Shown here piece by piece: positions 1-6,465 of a stretch of DNA of 7,549 bases; position 1 is the stretch's first letter; each line of letters starts with the position of its first letter. The DNA is taken from positions 34,124-41,672 of the forward strand of contig DHPL01000067.1 in NCBI GenBank assembly GCA_002407905.1. Direction: 5' to 3'. This stretch comes from Anaerolineaceae bacterium UBA5365. Its GTDB lineage: Bacteria; Chloroflexota; Anaerolineae; Anaerolineales; Anaerolineaceae. The notes under the pieces are model-generated. The model was given only the letters and a program-made list of their open reading frames with translations. It ran no database searches and had not been told where the DNA came from. Both the position numbers and the translations under genes were made by a program.

Positions 1-30
1 CGCGGGCGCTTGGGATCTAAAACGAAGGCT

Positions 31-1428
31 TTACTGGTGGATGCCCATGCCTCCGGCAGCCTCAGCGGCCTCCATGATCACCTCCGAGAGTGTGGGGTGG
101 GCATGGATGTTGGCGGCCACTTCGTGCACCGTGAGCTCATTCGCCTGGGCCAGCGTGAGCTCCGGCAAGAGCTCGGATGCTTCCGGACCAACGATCGAGG
201 CGCCTAAAATCTCGCCGTATTTCGCATCGGTGATTACTTTGGCATAGCCTGCGTACTCGTTCAAGCCAAGTGCCTTGCCGTTTGCCTGGAAGAGGAACTT
301 ACCTACCTTGATCTCCTGCCCGGTTTCCCGCGCCTGAGCCTCGGTATAGCCAAACGAGGCGATTTGCGGGCTGCTGTAGGTGGCCCGGGGGATCATGCGA
401 TAGTCGATAGGCTTGGTTTCCTCACCCGCGATCGCTGCCGCGCATACCAGGCCCATAGCCGAAGCAGTGTGCGCCAGGAGCAATTTCCCGGTCACATCGC
501 CGATGGCCCAGAGGCCTTTGACATTCGTTGCCATACGGTCGTCAACCTGAACGAAACCGCGGCGGTCCATCTCCACACCCAGTTCTTCCAGGCCCAGATC
601 CTTGGAATTCGGCCTGAAGCCGACGGCAATCAGGGTGATATCGGCCGCGAGTTTTTCCTCCCCGCCTTCGCCCTCCAGCAGCACTTCGGTGCCGGTTTCG
701 GTCTTGGTAACGCTCTTTACCTTGCTGCCCGCGTGCACTTTCACGCCACGCTTGGCAAAAGCCTTCTGCAGCTCGTTGGCCGCTTCGTCATCTTCCGTGG
801 GCATGAGGTGGGGCAGCATTTCAACGATGTGCACTTCCACGCCGTATGCGCTCCACACGGTGGCAAACTCACAGCCAATCGCGCCGCCGCCAATGATTAC
901 CGCGCTGGCCGGCAGATTTTCAAGCATGATCGCCTGGCTGTACTCCAGCACTTTCTCGCCATCCGGTTCCATGCCGGGAATGATCATCGGTTGGGCGCCC
1001 GTAGCCAGGATGACGTCCGCGGCTTCCACTTCCTCTGTGCCGCCATCGTTCAGTTCCACGCTCAGCTTGCCGGGAGCGGTGAACTTGGCCGAGCCCATGA
1101 TCACTTCGATGTTGTTCTTGCGCATCAGGAAACCGATGCCTTTAACCAGGCGTTGGCTCACCTGGCGGCTGCGTTTGAAGGCCGCGCCAAAGTCCACACT
1201 CAAACCCTCCGCGCTGATGCCGTATTCAGCGGCGTGTTTTTGCATCAGGTTAACCAGTTCAGCGTTGCGTAAAAGCGCCTTGGATGGAATGCAGCCCACG
1301 TTCAGGCACACACCGCCCATCCATTTTTTCTCGATAATGGCCACTTTCTTGCCTAATTGGGATGCCCGTATGGCTGCCACATACCCCCCCGGCCCGGCGC
1401 CAATCACTACCACATCAAATTGCTTCAT
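31..1428 (-). CDS. lpdA: Dihydrolipoamide dehydrogenase (E3 flavoprotein)
   Basis: This cytoplasmic FAD enzyme reoxidises the dihydrolipoyl groups of 2-oxoacid dehydrogenase or glycine-cleavage complexes and passes electrons to NAD+. The 465-residue protein is the usual family length. Visible features are the N-terminal FAD Rossmann motif GAGPGG (10-15), the redox disulfide in CLNVGC (Cys41 and Cys46), the NAD-binding motif GGGAIG (180-185) with Glu203 ending the next strand (typical of NAD rather than NADP use), the second FAD motif AIGD (308-311), and the C-terminal catalytic pair His444/Glu449 in HAHPTLSE. The frame stays open to 1515, but the chosen ATG at 1428 begins MKQFDVVVIG exactly where the family starts and has a good GGAGGT site 5 bases upstream. 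No E1, E2 or lipoylation gene lies in the window, so its partner complex is unknown; it may sit beyond the left edge. Identification is secure; which complex it serves is open. Confidence 0.97.
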   Translation of the reverse strand: MKQFDVVVIGAGPGGYVAAIRASQLGKKVAIIEKKWMGGVCLNVGCIPSKALLRNAELVNLMQKHAAEYGISAEGLSVDFGAAFKRSRQVSQRLVKGIGFLMRKNNIEVIMGSAKFTAPGKLSVELNDGGTEEVEAADVILATGAQPMIIPGMEPDGEKVLEYSQAIMLENLPASAVIIGGGAIGCEFATVWSAYGVEVHIVEMLPHLMPTEDDEAANELQKAFAKRGVKVHAGSKVKSVTKTETGTEVLLEGEGGEEKLAADITLIAVGFRPNSKDLGLEELGVEMDRRGFVQVDDRMATNVKGLWAIGDVTGKLLLAHTASAMGLVCAAAIAGEETKPIDYRMIPRATYSSPQIASFGYTEAQARETGQEIKVGKFLFQANGKALGLNEYAGYAKVITDAKYGEILGASIVGPEASELLPELTLAQANELTVHEVAANIHAHPTLSEVIMEAAEAAGGMGIHQ

Positions 1429-1433
1429 GCACG

Positions 1434-1439
1434 ACCTCC
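1434..1439 (-). promoter_or_regulatory. Shine-Dalgarno site fixing the lpdA start
   Basis: The minus strand reads GGAGGT here, 5 bases before the ATG at 1428. It decides against the 29-residue longer open frame, whose extra N-terminus resembles no flavoprotein and would run across the promoter and terminator region. Confidence 0.85.
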
Positions 1440-1452
1440 GCGTTTTCTTTTT

Positions 1453-1469
1453 ATTATAGGACGAAAAAT
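1453..1469 (-). promoter_or_regulatory. Probable lpdA promoter, TATAAT -10 box
   Basis: The minus strand reads ATTTTTCGTCCTATAAT, ending in a perfect -10 hexamer at 1458-1453. Transcription would begin near 1446, giving a short leader that still contains the GGAGGT site. No good TTGACA-like -35 hexamer is found 16 to 18 bases upstream (GCAGCA lies at the 17-base spacing). The stretch before the -10 box is T-rich and resembles the one upstream of the protease gene. The upstream terminator hairpin supports independent transcription of lpdA. Confidence 0.6.
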
Positions 1470-1516
1470 TTGCTTTGCTGCTTAAGAATATGCACAAATG
1501 CGGATATATACACAAA

Positions 1517-1539
1517 GGAGAGCAGCAATGCTGCTCTCC
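1517..1539 (-). terminator. Intrinsic terminator after the subtilase gene
   Basis: A perfect 10-bp inverted repeat, GGAGAGCAGC and GCTGCTCTCC, encloses a 3-base loop. On the minus strand it lies 24 bases past the protease stop codon and is followed by TTTGTGTATATA, a T-rich but interrupted tract. On the plus strand no T tract follows, so it is directional for the protease transcript. It separates the protease from lpdA. Confidence 0.8.
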
Positions 1540-1563
1540 CAGGCAAATCGGACGCGTTAATTT

Positions 1564-3504
1564 CTAACGGCTGATCGTTATCACGGTGCCATTGCTGTCA
1601 CCGTCCGGGTCAGTGTTTGCCGCCGGGTCATATGTGAATCCGGCAGCGCTCAGGTTGGTCACGCTGAAAGTCACGGAATACAAATTGGTCTTAAGCGAGG
1701 CTGTACTCAGGCTGCATGCACCGCTTGTATCCGTAACACACGTGGCCGCCGCAGTATAGGCGCCGCTCCAGGCCGCGCTGACGGTCGCGCCGCTTACTGG
1801 GTTTCCGCCGCCATCCTTAACCTGCACCTTCACGGTTGCCGTCCAGCGATTGCGCACCAGCGCGTAGGACCCATCCAGGTCTGCTACAGAGAGTGTGCCG
1901 CCGCTTGGCGGTTCCACCGGCGTACCTCCCAAAAAGTCCAGCGCAGCCTTGGCCTGTACCAGGCCATAGCCATAGGCGTTATCCTTGCCCGCAACGCCCA
2001 GGTCCTCAGCTGTTGCCGTGAGGGCTGCCCGGATCTCAGCATTGGTCTTTGTTGGCGCCGCGCCCCAAACCAGGGCTGCTACCGCGCTGACATGCGGGGT
2101 AGCCATGGAGGTGCCATCATAGTATTCATAATTGCTGATCGGCTGAATCAGCTCTGAATACAGGGAGGCTACGGACCCCATTTTGTTGGCCGCCAGGTAG
2201 CTGCCATCTTCCATGCTCATACTCACAGCCACGATCGCGGAAGTGTTGCCGGTCCCCAGAGTGCCCAGGAAGTTGCCCGGCTCGTTGTTGTAGATTACTG
2301 CTGCCGCCCCGCCGCTGGTCTCAACGTTCTTAACCTTGTCATAGAAGGAGACGGTTCCGCGTTGGCAAAGTACCACTTTGCCCGCCCAGGCGCCGGTGGT
2401 ATCGCAGATGCCGCCGTCCACCAACGCACCGGATGCCGCACCACGCGCTGAGAATTCAACGTGGTTCACACTGTAATCCACGCCATCCACCGCAAAGGTG
2501 TTGTAATCCAAATATGGAACTGTGCTCAGTACTGCAACCCCGGGGGCGGCCAGTTCAACCTGGTTATTTTGCTGAGAAAAATCGGCAACCACTTTGTTTT
2601 CATCGATTGCCGCCACAGAAACCACCGATGAATATGAAGCCGGGTAGGAGTACGCGGTATTCCCGTCGTTCCCTGCCGCCGCGATACTCAGAACGCCCTG
2701 AGCATACAGCGAGTCGAAGCCGCGCTGTTCAGTCCGGCTGCTGGTGGTACCGCCCAGGCTCATACTGATGATATTGGCACCCGCAGACGCGCAACGGTTA
2801 GCTGCGTCCAGAAGCGTAGAGGCGTACGCCCAGGAACCATCATTGCCAAAAACGCGGACGATGTAAAGATTTACGGTGCCTGGTGTTACGCCAATAACGC
2901 CCAGGCTGTTGTTCACCGCGGCGATAGTACCGGCAACATGGGTGCCGTGGCCTAAGCCATCTTCAAGGTATCCGCCGCTGATGGTGGTGTACCCGCCGAC
3001 CACGCTGGTAGCCTGCAGGTCTTCATGCGCCTGGTACATGCCGCTATCGATGATGCAAACCAAACGATTGGAGCCGGTTGGAGCACCAGCATCTACAACC
3101 TGATCGCGGTTCAAATCCCAGATATCGCGGGCCTGTACCATGTCCACGCCGTAAGGCACAACCTGGGTTGGCAAGCTCATGGCTTTTTCCGACTTCAGGA
3201 TGCTGATCGGATAGCGCGGCGCATCTTCTTCGATGTACACCAAATTGGGGTTATTACGCAAACCGTTAAGCGCTTGGGCAGGCACCGATATCGCGATCGT
3301 ATTCAAAGAATCAAATTCATAATGCAGTTCGCCTCCCGCGCGCATCACGGCATCCAGCGCCTGCCCTTTTTGGCCAGGCACGAATTCAACCATCAGTCTT
3401 AACTTGGCATTTGGCGCTTGAGCTGCCGCGGGCACAGCCGACATCAGGCCCAACAATAGAACAAGAGTGAGTACGAAACTTAGGTAACGACCAAAACTTT
3501 TCAT
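1564..3504 (-). CDS. Secreted subtilisin-family (S8) serine protease with PA insert
   Basis: This is an exported endopeptidase, expected to degrade extracellular protein. Order of parts in 646 residues: Sec signal peptide (1 to about 29, hydrophobic core then AAAQA); I9-type inhibitor prodomain (about 35-100, removed on maturation); S8 catalytic domain with Asp153 (IIDSG), His186 (GHGTHVAG), oxyanion Asn279 (AAAGND) and Ser466 (GTSMATPH); a PA domain inserted between Asn and Ser (about 340-450, with Cys367 and Cys380); and a C-terminal Ig-like beta-domain (about 538-646) with Cys589/Cys597 and an Asp-rich end, DPDGDSNGT. All catalytic residues are present. There is no LPxTG motif or C-terminal membrane helix, so it is probably released or held by its C-terminal domain. 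The ATG has AGGAG 5 bases upstream. The gene is followed by a strong terminator and probably has its own promoter, so it looks like a single-gene unit. Substrate specificity cannot be read from the sequence. Confidence 0.96.
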   Translation of the reverse strand: MKSFGRYLSFVLTLVLLLGLMSAVPAAAQAPNAKLRLMVEFVPGQKGQALDAVMRAGGELHYEFDSLNTIAISVPAQALNGLRNNPNLVYIEEDAPRYPISILKSEKAMSLPTQVVPYGVDMVQARDIWDLNRDQVVDAGAPTGSNRLVCIIDSGMYQAHEDLQATSVVGGYTTISGGYLEDGLGHGTHVAGTIAAVNNSLGVIGVTPGTVNLYIVRVFGNDGSWAYASTLLDAANRCASAGANIISMSLGGTTSSRTEQRGFDSLYAQGVLSIAAAGNDGNTAYSYPASYSSVVSVAAIDENKVVADFSQQNNQVELAAPGVAVLSTVPYLDYNTFAVDGVDYSVNHVEFSARGAASGALVDGGICDTTGAWAGKVVLCQRGTVSFYDKVKNVETSGGAAAVIYNNEPGNFLGTLGTGNTSAIVAVSMSMEDGSYLAANKMGSVASLYSELIQPISNYEYYDGTSMATPHVSAVAALVWGAAPTKTNAEIRAALTATAEDLGVAGKDNAYGYGLVQAKAALDFLGGTPVEPPSGGTLSVADLDGSYALVRNRWTATVKVQVKDGGGNPVSGATVSAAWSGAYTAAATCVTDTSGACSLSTASLKTNLYSVTFSVTNLSAAGFTYDPAANTDPDGDSNGTVITISR

Positions 3505-3533
3505 GAGTGCTCCTGTGTGAAGATGGGAATTTC

Positions 3534-3551
3534 ATATTAAGACGAAAAAAT
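3534..3551 (-). promoter_or_regulatory. Possible promoter of the subtilase gene
   Basis: The minus strand reads ATTTTTTCGTCTTAATAT, with TAATAT as a candidate -10 box about 30 bases before the start codon. No convincing -35 hexamer is seen. The main support is similarity to the stretch holding the TATAAT box of lpdA: both have a T run, then CGTC, one base, and an AT-rich hexamer. The surrounding 105-base gap (3505-3609) is AT-rich and shows no clear terminator for the upstream gene, so some readthrough is possible. Confidence 0.4.
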
Positions 3552-3609
3552 GCGGGAAAGGATACGCTGTTTCGTTGAATTATGTAAGTTTGCGAATTGG
3601 AGAATTAAA

Positions 3610-4461
3610 TTATTCGAAGATGAAGCGCAGGTCAGTAGCGATCAGGTAAGCGTAGCTGCCTTCCGGGAATTTCCAGCTGAGTTGATAGTTCCGCGGGAGC
3701 TGCAATCCATTCTGGGGAACATAGTCCGATACGGTCAGAGTCCATGGGGTTGGTTCCCATCGCCCGGCCCGCTTCGTTTCCTGCCCATCCTGGCTGAAAA
3801 AACCGCTCAGCAAACCGTCCGCGTTGAATTCGAAAACCCCGCTTACCTTCAGCGCGCCATCGCTCAAACTCGCCCGCAAGTGCTGGGGGTCGATGGCCTC
3901 CCAGACGATCCTGCCCGAAAGCGCTGCCTGGGGCAGCCAGATGCTATCGGCCAGCCAACCCACCAACTGTGATCTGGAGGCGGATAATCCTGACTCGCCC
4001 CCGGTTTGAAAGTAGCGCCCTAAAACTTCCTTTTTCTCGCCATTCAAAGCCCGGTAAGCCTCCAGGGTCTCAAAGGTGGCCAATGCCAGATTGCCCTGGC
4101 CATAGGCAAAACGAAGCGGCTGATCTGCCCAGAGATCCTGCTGCCATTCCAGCTTGATGTAAGGGCGGCTGAATGCGGGGGTGTATTCCACCTGGCCAAA
4201 TTGCATCTGGAGATGCTTGGCCATCGGCCGGTCCAAATAACCAATCTGCCGGTAAAAAACCCGCAGAGGCTCAGGCAATGTGGCTAAAAGTGCTTCGCTG
4301 AGGACTGCCTGACTCTCCGGGGTCTGCAGCACTTGCTCATAGACCTGACGCAAGTAATCGCCTTCCAATTTCGAAGGCAGCAGGTTGGAAGCCAGCGCCA
4401 GGCTGGCTGCCAGAATCGTAAAAAGCAGGATGCTGCTGATGATGGAACGGATGAAACGCAT
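3610..4461 (-). CDS. Exported DUF6544/DUF6920-like protein of unknown function
   Basis: The biochemical function is not known. The 283-residue protein begins with a basic MRFIRS stretch and a hydrophobic segment (about 7-25, ending LALASN), so it is exported or membrane-anchored by its N-terminus. The rest matches my memory of the DUF6544/DUF6920 pattern: LPEPLRVFYRQIG (62-74), a Gly/Asn/Ala segment (about 121-130), VGWLADSIWLPQAAL (167-181), a VWEAID strand (186-191), SDGALKVSGVFEFNADG (200-216), and an aromatic C-terminus with YQLSWKFPEGSYAY (259-272). It is predicted to be a soluble beta-rich domain outside the membrane. The frame is open to 4584, but the ATG at 4461 is preferred: it has GGAAGG 6 bases upstream and puts the signal sequence at the very N-terminus, while the longer form would overlap the methyltransferase gene. 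It lies between the methyltransferase and the subtilase, with no obvious functional link. The family call rests on pattern memory, without a search. Confidence 0.85.
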   Translation of the reverse strand: MRFIRSIISSILLFTILAASLALASNLLPSKLEGDYLRQVYEQVLQTPESQAVLSEALLATLPEPLRVFYRQIGYLDRPMAKHLQMQFGQVEYTPAFSRPYIKLEWQQDLWADQPLRFAYGQGNLALATFETLEAYRALNGEKKEVLGRYFQTGGESGLSASRSQLVGWLADSIWLPQAALSGRIVWEAIDPQHLRASLSDGALKVSGVFEFNADGLLSGFFSQDGQETKRAGRWEPTPWTLTVSDYVPQNGLQLPRNYQLSWKFPEGSYAYLIATDLRFIFE

Positions 4462-4467
4462 GCAAAG

Positions 4468-4473
4468 CCTTCC
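4468..4473 (-). promoter_or_regulatory. Shine-Dalgarno site fixing the DUF6544-like start
   Basis: The minus strand reads GGAAGG, 6 bases before the ATG at 4461. It abuts the base of the 8-bp hairpin at 4474-4493, so its accessibility could depend on local RNA folding. Confidence 0.65.
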
Positions 4474-4540
4474 GTTCTGCCCCAAGGCAGAACTTGTGCA
4501 AAAAGAGCATGCAAGTTCCAAGCCAAACACTGCCTGGGGG
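4474..4540 (-). promoter_or_regulatory. Structured leader with competing hairpins
   Basis: Two main foldings are visible in the minus-strand RNA between the methyltransferase stop and the DUF6544-like gene. Hairpin B pairs GTTCTGCC with GGCAGAAC (8 bp, tetraloop TTGG, 4493-4474). Hairpin A pairs CCCCCAGGCAG (4540-4530) with CTGCCTTGGGG (4490-4480), 10 of 11 positions paired, with an inner GAACTTG/CAAGTTC stem (4518-4512 with 4496-4490). A and B share 4480-4493 and cannot form together. A third 6-bp stem (4544-4539 with 4524-4519) competes with the outer arm of A. No T tract follows either hairpin, so simple termination is unlikely. Attenuation, control of ribosome access or mRNA stabilisation are possible; none is shown. 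Confidence 0.4.
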
Positions 4541-4561
4541 CTTGCCTTAGCGGGGCTTAGT

Positions 4562-5386
4562 TCAGCTTTCTGGCTTCCGGGCAATCATGAAAAAGCGCTC
4601 TTCAGTCCCGGCTACCGCGCCAGTCTCGTAGAGTTCTTCACGCAGGTTCAGTAAGCGTTCAAAATTCGCTTCCACGGAAAAACCGACGAATTCCCAGGGA
4701 GCCGCCTTGGCAAAATAAACCAGGGCGCCCAGGTCGTAGAAAAGGATTTTTCCGCGGCAACTCGCGCTATCCAAAACTTCCAGGCCTGCCGCCTGGGCTG
4801 CTTCCAGGGCATGCGGCAGGTCGTGATCGGGATATTCAGACTGGTAGGAGCCACGCAGCTTCTGTACCAGGTCGGCATCGTTGTATCCTCCCACTTGCTG
4901 GGTAATGAAGCTCCCGCCGGGTATAAGCACCCGGTTTACCTCAGTCAGATCATAGGATTCATGGCGGTTGATCACGAGGTCAAAAGAGCCGCTGGGGAAA
5001 TTGAGCTGGTCGCTTTCATCCACTGGCATTACCGTGATGCCCAGCGGAGCCAGGCTGCGGTAACACAGCTCCAGGTTAGGCGGATAAGCCTCCGTCACGG
5101 AGCACAAACGGGGCTCATGCCCCAGGCTCAGTAAAAACTCGCCCCCGCCGGTCCCCATATCCAGGAGGCGGGTATTTGCGCCCAGATGCTCAAGCACGAT
5201 TTGCCGGTAGTTCCAGGGTTCCTGTTCTGAATGCCAGCGGCCCTCCAAATACGAGAAGTCCCAGCCTTCAAAGCCTTGAGCTTCCTCACTGATTAACCAC
5301 GCCCTGAGCTCTTCCGGGCTGTAGTTCAGCTCCCGCAGGGCAATCCTGGAAAGTTTCGGCTTCGGTCTAGAAGATGTTGCTGCCAA
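4562..5386 (-). CDS. Class I SAM-dependent methyltransferase
   Basis: This is a cytoplasmic Rossmann-fold methyltransferase; the methyl acceptor is unknown. In 274 residues, motif I is LLDMGTGGGE (74-83), the end of strand 2 carries Glu99 in SVTEAYPPN, a motif II/III region is PVDESDQLNFPSGSFDLVINRHE (121-143), and a post-core segment is VLIPGGSFITQQVGGYND (153-170). The N-terminal helix (about 22-36) and the WDFSYLEGRW stretch (42-51) are typical of this subgroup of small-molecule-type methyltransferases. The predicted start is a TTG at 5386 inside the end of the preceding gene, with a 20-base overlap and no convincing Shine-Dalgarno site, so translation is probably coupled to the NTF2-like gene. 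The in-frame stop just upstream (5422-5420) and the lack of an in-frame ATG before motif I make a start near TTG most likely, though the exact codon is uncertain. Confidence 0.92.
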   Translation of the reverse strand: MAATSSRPKPKLSRIALRELNYSPEELRAWLISEEAQGFEGWDFSYLEGRWHSEQEPWNYRQIVLEHLGANTRLLDMGTGGGEFLLSLGHEPRLCSVTEAYPPNLELCYRSLAPLGITVMPVDESDQLNFPSGSFDLVINRHESYDLTEVNRVLIPGGSFITQQVGGYNDADLVQKLRGSYQSEYPDHDLPHALEAAQAAGLEVLDSASCRGKILFYDLGALVYFAKAAPWEFVGFSVEANFERLLNLREELYETGAVAGTEERFFMIARKPES

Positions 5387-5747
5387 GCCCGTGCTCGTGG
5401 CGCCAATCCGGCGCGAAGCCTACCCGGCTCCAATACTCATGCAGTTTGCGCACCAAGCCATCCTCGTATTCAAAAAAGGAAACAGCACGGTAAAGCCCTT
5501 CGGCCTTGGTGTTCCTGGCGTTGATGATGCTGATGACGCTCCCCTCGCATGCCAGCAGGCGTTCGATCTCTACATGCCAGGCGCCCCCAAAATCCTGATA
5601 CACGCGCGCCAGTTCCAGGGGGTCGAATTTCTCGTTGCTGTTATGCCAGTAGATTGTGGCGTTGGGATTGAAGTATTGCGGCAGGCGCTGGTAGAGCTGC
5701 ATGTTGATGTCCTGCCAGTAGTCCAGAACGTTCTGCTTGAAATCCAT
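5367..5747 (-). CDS. NTF2-like / SnoaL-like domain protein
   Basis: This small cytoplasmic protein of 126 residues is almost exactly one NTF2-like alpha+beta barrel. The N-terminal helix (MDFKQNVLDYWQDI, 1-14) is followed by LPQYFNPNATIYWHNSNEKF (22-41), the usual start of the cone with an aromatic/His-rich pocket, and it ends with strands VSFFEYEDGLVRKLHEYWSR (89-108), a typical SnoaL-like ending, then PDWR (113-116). Such domains bind small molecules and may act as isomerases, hydrolases or dimerisation modules; the activity cannot be told here. The ATG has a strong AAGGAGG site 7 bases upstream, so this gene is probably well translated. It overlaps the methyltransferase by 20 bases, suggesting that the two products are made together and may act on the same compound. 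Confidence 0.88.
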   Translation of the reverse strand: MDFKQNVLDYWQDINMQLYQRLPQYFNPNATIYWHNSNEKFDPLELARVYQDFGGAWHVEIERLLACEGSVISIINARNTKAEGLYRAVSFFEYEDGLVRKLHEYWSRVGFAPDWRHEHGLGSNIF

Positions 5748-5795
5748 CGCGCTTCCTCCTTGCCGCGTTCTCAGTAATTACAGGTCTTTTGGATT

Positions 5796-5826
5796 ATTTT
5801 ACCCAGCAAATGAATGCCTGTCTCAA
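5796..5826 (-). promoter_or_regulatory. Weak promoter candidate for the NTF2-like/methyltransferase pair
   Basis: On the minus strand TTGAGA (5826-5821) is followed after 19 bases by TAAAAT (5801-5796), about 50 bases before the start codon. The spacing is longer than ideal. It is the best pair in this gap and fits the position after a possible terminator, but it could be chance. Confidence 0.3.
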
Positions 5827-5840
5827 ACTGGACAAGCTTC

Positions 5841-5857
5841 GCGGGGATGTCCCCCGC
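5841..5857 (-). terminator. GC hairpin after the histidine phosphatase, possible terminator
   Basis: GCGGGG and CCCCGC form a perfect 6-bp stem with a 5-base loop, about 25 bases past the phosphatase stop codon. No T run follows on the minus strand (GAAGCTTGTCC), so it is weak as an intrinsic terminator. It may instead protect the 3' end of the transcript or pause polymerase. Confidence 0.35.
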
Positions 5858-5882
5858 TTAATTCGGTTCATACCACTCAGGA

Positions 5883-6458
5883 TCACGCAAAGAAATCGTG
5901 CTTTTTAATATCAATCAAGTCCTGCCCAGCAAATCTGAAACGGACCAGCCAGGGCATTTTTTCCTTGATCGCCAGGAAATCATCCGCGTTAAATTCCGGC
6001 TCAAAATACCGGATCAGGACGCTCATCGCCGTACCATGCGAACCGATCACAACGCTTTTGCCAGGGTATACCTGCAGCAAACGCCGCATCACCCCCAGGC
6101 CGCGCGTTTGGACACCCAGCAAGCTTTCTTCCCGCCCCTCCCGGCCTTCAAAATTAGCCCAGAGCCTGCGAACCATGCCCTCCACATCAGGCGTCCAGCC
6201 ATTGTTTTCCCGCTCGCGTAGGTCCGGGTGCAGATGCACCGCCATGTCCCGGCTCGCTGCCAGCGGCTCAACAGTAAGCCTGGCACGCAGGTAAGGGCTG
6301 GACCAGAATGCGTCCAAATCGATATCCTGGAAATAGGCCCGAATCAAGACCCGATCCGCCATTCCCTTGGCGGTAAGGCCGCGATTGAGCTCGTCATGGT
6401 TGCCCGTGTCCGACTGGCAATGGCGCAGATAATATAGGCTGGTGGTATTGCCGGCCAT
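5883..6458 (-). CDS. Histidine phosphatase family protein (phosphoglycerate mutase-like)
   Basis: This cytoplasmic phosphatase or mutase works through a phospho-histidine intermediate. In 191 residues the catalytic signature YYLRHCQSDTGN holds Arg12 and His13; Cys replaces the Gly of the classic RHG, a variation known in the family. The SSPYLRAR stretch (53-60) supplies Arg58, LRERENNGW (80-88) supplies the acid region, and SHGT (140-143) holds the second His141. All main catalytic positions are thus present, giving a functional branch-1 type enzyme; the substrate is not predictable. The frame remains open to 6686, but that part lies inside the SagB-type gene in another frame and looks unlike protein of this family. 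The ATG at 6458 starts 7 bases after the SagB stop, with AAAGG overlapping that stop, so translation is probably coupled and both genes share one transcript. Confidence 0.93.
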   Translation of the reverse strand: MAGNTTSLYYLRHCQSDTGNHDELNRGLTAKGMADRVLIRAYFQDIDLDAFWSSPYLRARLTVEPLAASRDMAVHLHPDLRERENNGWTPDVEGMVRRLWANFEGREGREESLLGVQTRGLGVMRRLLQVYPGKSVVIGSHGTAMSVLIRYFEPEFNADDFLAIKEKMPWLVRFRFAGQDLIDIKKHDFFA

Positions 6459-6465
6459 CCCGCCT

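Noticed and set aside
364..1459. Long plus-strand open frames opposite the dehydrogenase gene
   Set aside because: They are antisense shadows of lpdA, whose minus-strand frame shows every expected motif; the plus-strand products look like no protein family.
1429..1515. 29-residue N-terminal extension of dihydrolipoamide dehydrogenase
   Set aside because: It covers the TATAAT box and the Shine-Dalgarno site, and flavoproteins of this family begin close to the GAGPGG motif.
1594..1611. Asp-rich DPDGDSNGT end of the protease as a dockerin or thrombospondin type 3 repeat
   Set aside because: Only a single copy is present; dockerins carry two repeats and thrombospondin type 3 tracts carry many, so it is read as the last strand region of the C-terminal beta-domain.
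4474..4540. Intrinsic terminator between the methyltransferase and the DUF6544-like gene
   Set aside because: The stems are strong but no T tract follows on either strand close to them; leader structure is a better description.
4462..4584. 41-residue N-terminal extension of the DUF6544-like protein
   Set aside because: It would overlap the methyltransferase gene, bury the signal sequence inside the protein and ignore the GGAAGG site before 4461.
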